DNA from: an uncultured Clostridia bacterium
GTDB lineage: Bacteria > Bacillota > Clostridia > Oscillospirales > Ruminococcaceae
Reading direction: 5' to 3'
Length of the DNA stretch: 6,793 nucleotides
Assembly: GCA_947385505.1 (NCBI GenBank)
Contig: CANDLP010000133.1
Coordinates: forward strand, 1 to 6,793
Positions 5,745 through 6,793 of this stretch are shown in pieces. Numbering within the stretch: the stretch's first letter is position 1; each line of letters begins with the position of its first letter. The notes beneath the pieces are model-generated. The model saw only the letters and a list, made by a program, of their open reading frames with translations, had not been told where the DNA came from and did no database searches. The translations under genes were made by a program, and so were the position numbers.

Positions 5745-5945
5745 GCACAAAAAGTCATTGTCTGCACAAATATATTTCTAAAACACAAATATTTTTAATT
5801 AGAATTAACAAAAGCTTCCTGCAAAAATTGTATATTATTGTCGAAAATTATATTTTTTTGAAAAATATTATAAAAAGATGTAACAAAAACGGATTTTTAA
5901 GATTTTACGTTACATAAAGGCTAAAATCGGATTTATTTGGTATAG
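5745..5945. other. AT-rich intergenic stretch without a recognisable gene
   Basis: Very AT-rich DNA with stop codons in all frames apart from a low-complexity reading frame that starts inside the loop of repeat B and has no ribosome binding site. TGTAAC (5879-5884) and GTTACA (5909-5914) can form a 6-bp stem. CGGATTT occurs at 5890-5896 and 5928-5934, part of the inverted-repeat arrangement described in findings. Confidence 0.4.
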
Positions 5946-6230
5946 AGTGACGGGTTTCTTGATGAAAGAATATTCGTAAATTTTTACGAAAAAGTTGAAA
6001 TGGTTAATAGTATTATACCTCGGAAGCGGGCGAAGCTTCCGTTTTATGAAAACGCTTACGGCATTGCGTGGGACTACTTGGGGACAAGAAGAAACGGCCG
6101 CTTCGTCGGCTTCTGCGGTATAGAAATATTTTAATAAATCCGATCTGAGCCAAAGCGCGTTTTATACTATGAAAATCCGATAAAAAACTATGTGCCCGAC
6201 AGATTGCGCGATATTCTTTTTATGGATTGA
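5946..6230 (+). pseudogene. Decayed coding remnant, unidentified protein
   Basis: One + frame reads protein-like for 62 codons (5946-6131), is interrupted by tandem stops TAATAA (6132-6137), then continues protein-like for 30 codons to TGA at 6228-6230. Pieces include LPFYENAYGIAWDYLG, NGRFVGFCGIEIF, and after the stops NPIKNYVPDRLRDILFMD. Base composition is clearly more GC-rich and codon-like than the AT-rich flanks, especially 6018-6120. The frame opens after a TAG at 5943-5945 and has no start codon with a ribosome binding site, so the 5' end is also lost. I do not recognise the family. An alternative reading is non-coding DNA with a terminator-like hairpin at 6021-6045. Confidence 0.5.
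6021..6045 (+). other. Terminator-like hairpin inside the coding remnant
   Basis: CGGAAGC (6021-6027) pairs with GCTTCCG (6035-6041) around a 7-nt loop, followed by TTTT. It could end a + strand transcript. However, it overlaps the best part of the decayed reading frame, where it would simply encode PRKRAKLPF. No promoter at a sensible distance was found. Confidence 0.35.
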
Positions 6231-6576
6231 ATTGCCGAATTGTATTACTGATTTTAAATATAGATTTTGTATTTGTTTTAAATAATAAACAGTATAAGCG
6301 AAAATTATAAGATTCTTTTCTATATATAAGCAAGCGGCTGTATTGGCAAAATTGTAACACTTGTGCGCAGGGTGTGGCAATATTCCTTTACATAATACAC
6401 AAAAGTAATTGCGAAATACAAACAAATTACACAAGCAAACGCTTTATGAAAAAGCGGAGAAATGAATAGTGTGCTTTTTCGCGGAAATTGTTTGTAAATA
6501 GATTTTTATGCATTTCACAATTGACTGAAGTCAGGACAGGAGGGAAAGGACAAAAACAAAGCGTGGAATAAAACTT
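6231..6576. other. AT-rich intergenic stretch without a recognisable gene
   Basis: No convincing reading frame on either strand. GAAAAAGC (6448-6455) and GCTTTTTC (6473-6480) form an 8-bp stem with a 17-nt loop that could act as a weak terminator. TGACT/AGTCA (6522-6533) is a tiny palindrome. The purine-rich run 6533-6550 contains GGAGG but has no start codon at a useful distance, so it is not a ribosome binding site. Confidence 0.4.
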
Positions 6577-6614
6577 AAAAAAGATTGCCCCGGTCAAAAC
6601 AGCGTAAGCAATCT
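6577..6614 (-). terminator. Intrinsic terminator on the - strand (end of candidate sRNA)
   Basis: On the - strand AGATTGC (6614-6608) pairs with GCAATCT (6588-6582) around a 19-nt loop and leads straight into T5 (6581-6577). The stem plus T-tract only makes sense as a terminator for leftward transcription. No protein-coding frame ends just upstream of it. Confidence 0.7.
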
Positions 6615-6729
6615 GAGCGGTCCAGGTCCTTAGGGAAGGATAAATGGCGGATAATCCGTCATGTTACGGCATATACGCGTTTTAATAATATTTTATATTA
6701 AATGCGTATTGCATAATCAACAAGAATTT
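6577..6729 (-). ncRNA. Candidate small RNA, about 150 nt, with anti-Shine-Dalgarno-like motif
   Basis: A good - strand promoter (6736-6764) and a - strand terminator (6577-6614) bracket a segment with no credible protein frame, only runs of about 10 codons lacking ribosome binding sites. The predicted RNA starts near 6729. In order it would fold into a long AU-rich hairpin (6712 to 6669), a GACGGA/TCCGCC hairpin (6660 to 6646), a small hairpin TCCTT-CCCT-AAGGA (about 6640 to 6627), and the terminator. The CCUUCCCU segment is complementary to AGGGAAGG-type ribosome binding sites, a feature known from Firmicute regulatory RNAs. No known RNA family is recognised. It could instead be the 5' leader of something lost, or a relic. 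Confidence 0.45.
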
Positions 6730-6735
6730 AGTAAA

Positions 6736-6764
6736 ATAATAGGAGCCAACTATAAAAAAGTCAA
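6736..6764 (-). promoter_or_regulatory. Sigma-A promoter of the candidate small RNA
   Basis: On the - strand: TTGACT (6764-6759), a 17-nt spacer, and TATTAT (6741-6736), each one mismatch from consensus. The predicted start is near 6729. It faces leftward toward the matching terminator at 6577-6614. Confidence 0.65.
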
Positions 6765-6793
6765 TAGAAAAATGAAAAAAAGTTAGAAAAAAT

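Noticed and set aside
5708..5917. 69-codon + frame
   Set aside because: It starts in the loop of palindromic repeat B, has no ribosome binding site, and its isoleucine/lysine-rich content simply reflects AT-rich DNA.
6162..6434. 90-codon - frame
   Set aside because: It is partly antisense to the decayed coding remnant, has no ribosome binding site or promoter, and no recognisable motif.
6615..6650. Resemblance to SRP RNA (AGGTCC....GGAAGGA on the + strand)
   Set aside because: The conserved SRP loop GGAA and the AGCAGCC 3' side are missing, and promoter and terminator signals point to transcription of the opposite strand.
6709..6737. + strand promoter-like TTGCAT-17-TAAAAT followed by AGGAG at 6741
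   Set aside because: The AGGAG would sit at the transcription start and no start codon opens a frame after it (ATG 6772 stops after four codons). The - strand promoter here is better and has a matching terminator.

Overview
The window looks like the end of a metagenome or draft-genome contig from a low-to-mid-GC Clostridia-type Firmicute, most plausibly a Ruminococcus/Oscillospiraceae-like gut or rumen fibre degrader. The evidence is the recR and guaB protein sequences, AGGAG-type ribosome binding sites, consensus sigma-A promoters, a CCA-encoding tRNA, strong hairpin-plus-T terminators, and a GH5 glucanase lipoprotein controlled by LacI-type operators. This placement is inferred from family resemblance, not from a database search.

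Layout. Bases 1-46 are Illumina library adapter (P7 tail, an 8-nt index and the Read 2 adapter), so biological sequence begins at 47. Next come the 3' end of recR (47-229) and a complete guaB (IMP dehydrogenase, 266-1768) on the + strand, closed by a terminator. A tRNA-Arg(CCG) gene with its own promoter and terminator lies on the - strand (1998-2073). A consensus promoter at 2201-2229 drives a cytoplasmic PAS/degenerate-GGDEF/EAL protein (2271-3935), a likely cyclic-di-GMP phosphodiesterase. It converges on a GH5 endoglucanase-like lipoprotein (- strand, 4087-5244), with a shared bidirectional terminator between them. The glucanase promoter is a perfect TTGACA-17-TATAAT carrying two LacI/GalR-type palindromes 33 bp apart.

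The last 1.45 kb (5348-6793) has no intact protein gene but is not empty. It holds two related palindromic repeats, an intrinsic terminator between them, a decayed coding remnant (5946-6230) with tandem stop codons and unusual inverted repeats, and a - strand promoter/terminator pair that would define an sRNA of about 150 nt carrying an anti-Shine-Dalgarno-like CCUUCCCU motif.

No multi-gene novel system is evident. The most interesting points are the close resemblance of GuaB to the IMPDH of the protozoan Tritrichomonas foetus, the operator architecture of the glucanase gene, the acidic DxDxDG insertion in that enzyme, the candidate sRNA, and the repeat/pseudogene region. RecR (recombination repair), GuaB (guanine nucleotide synthesis) and the tRNA are housekeeping genes. 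The EAL protein and glucanase are adjacent but separately transcribed, so a functional link is only a possibility.
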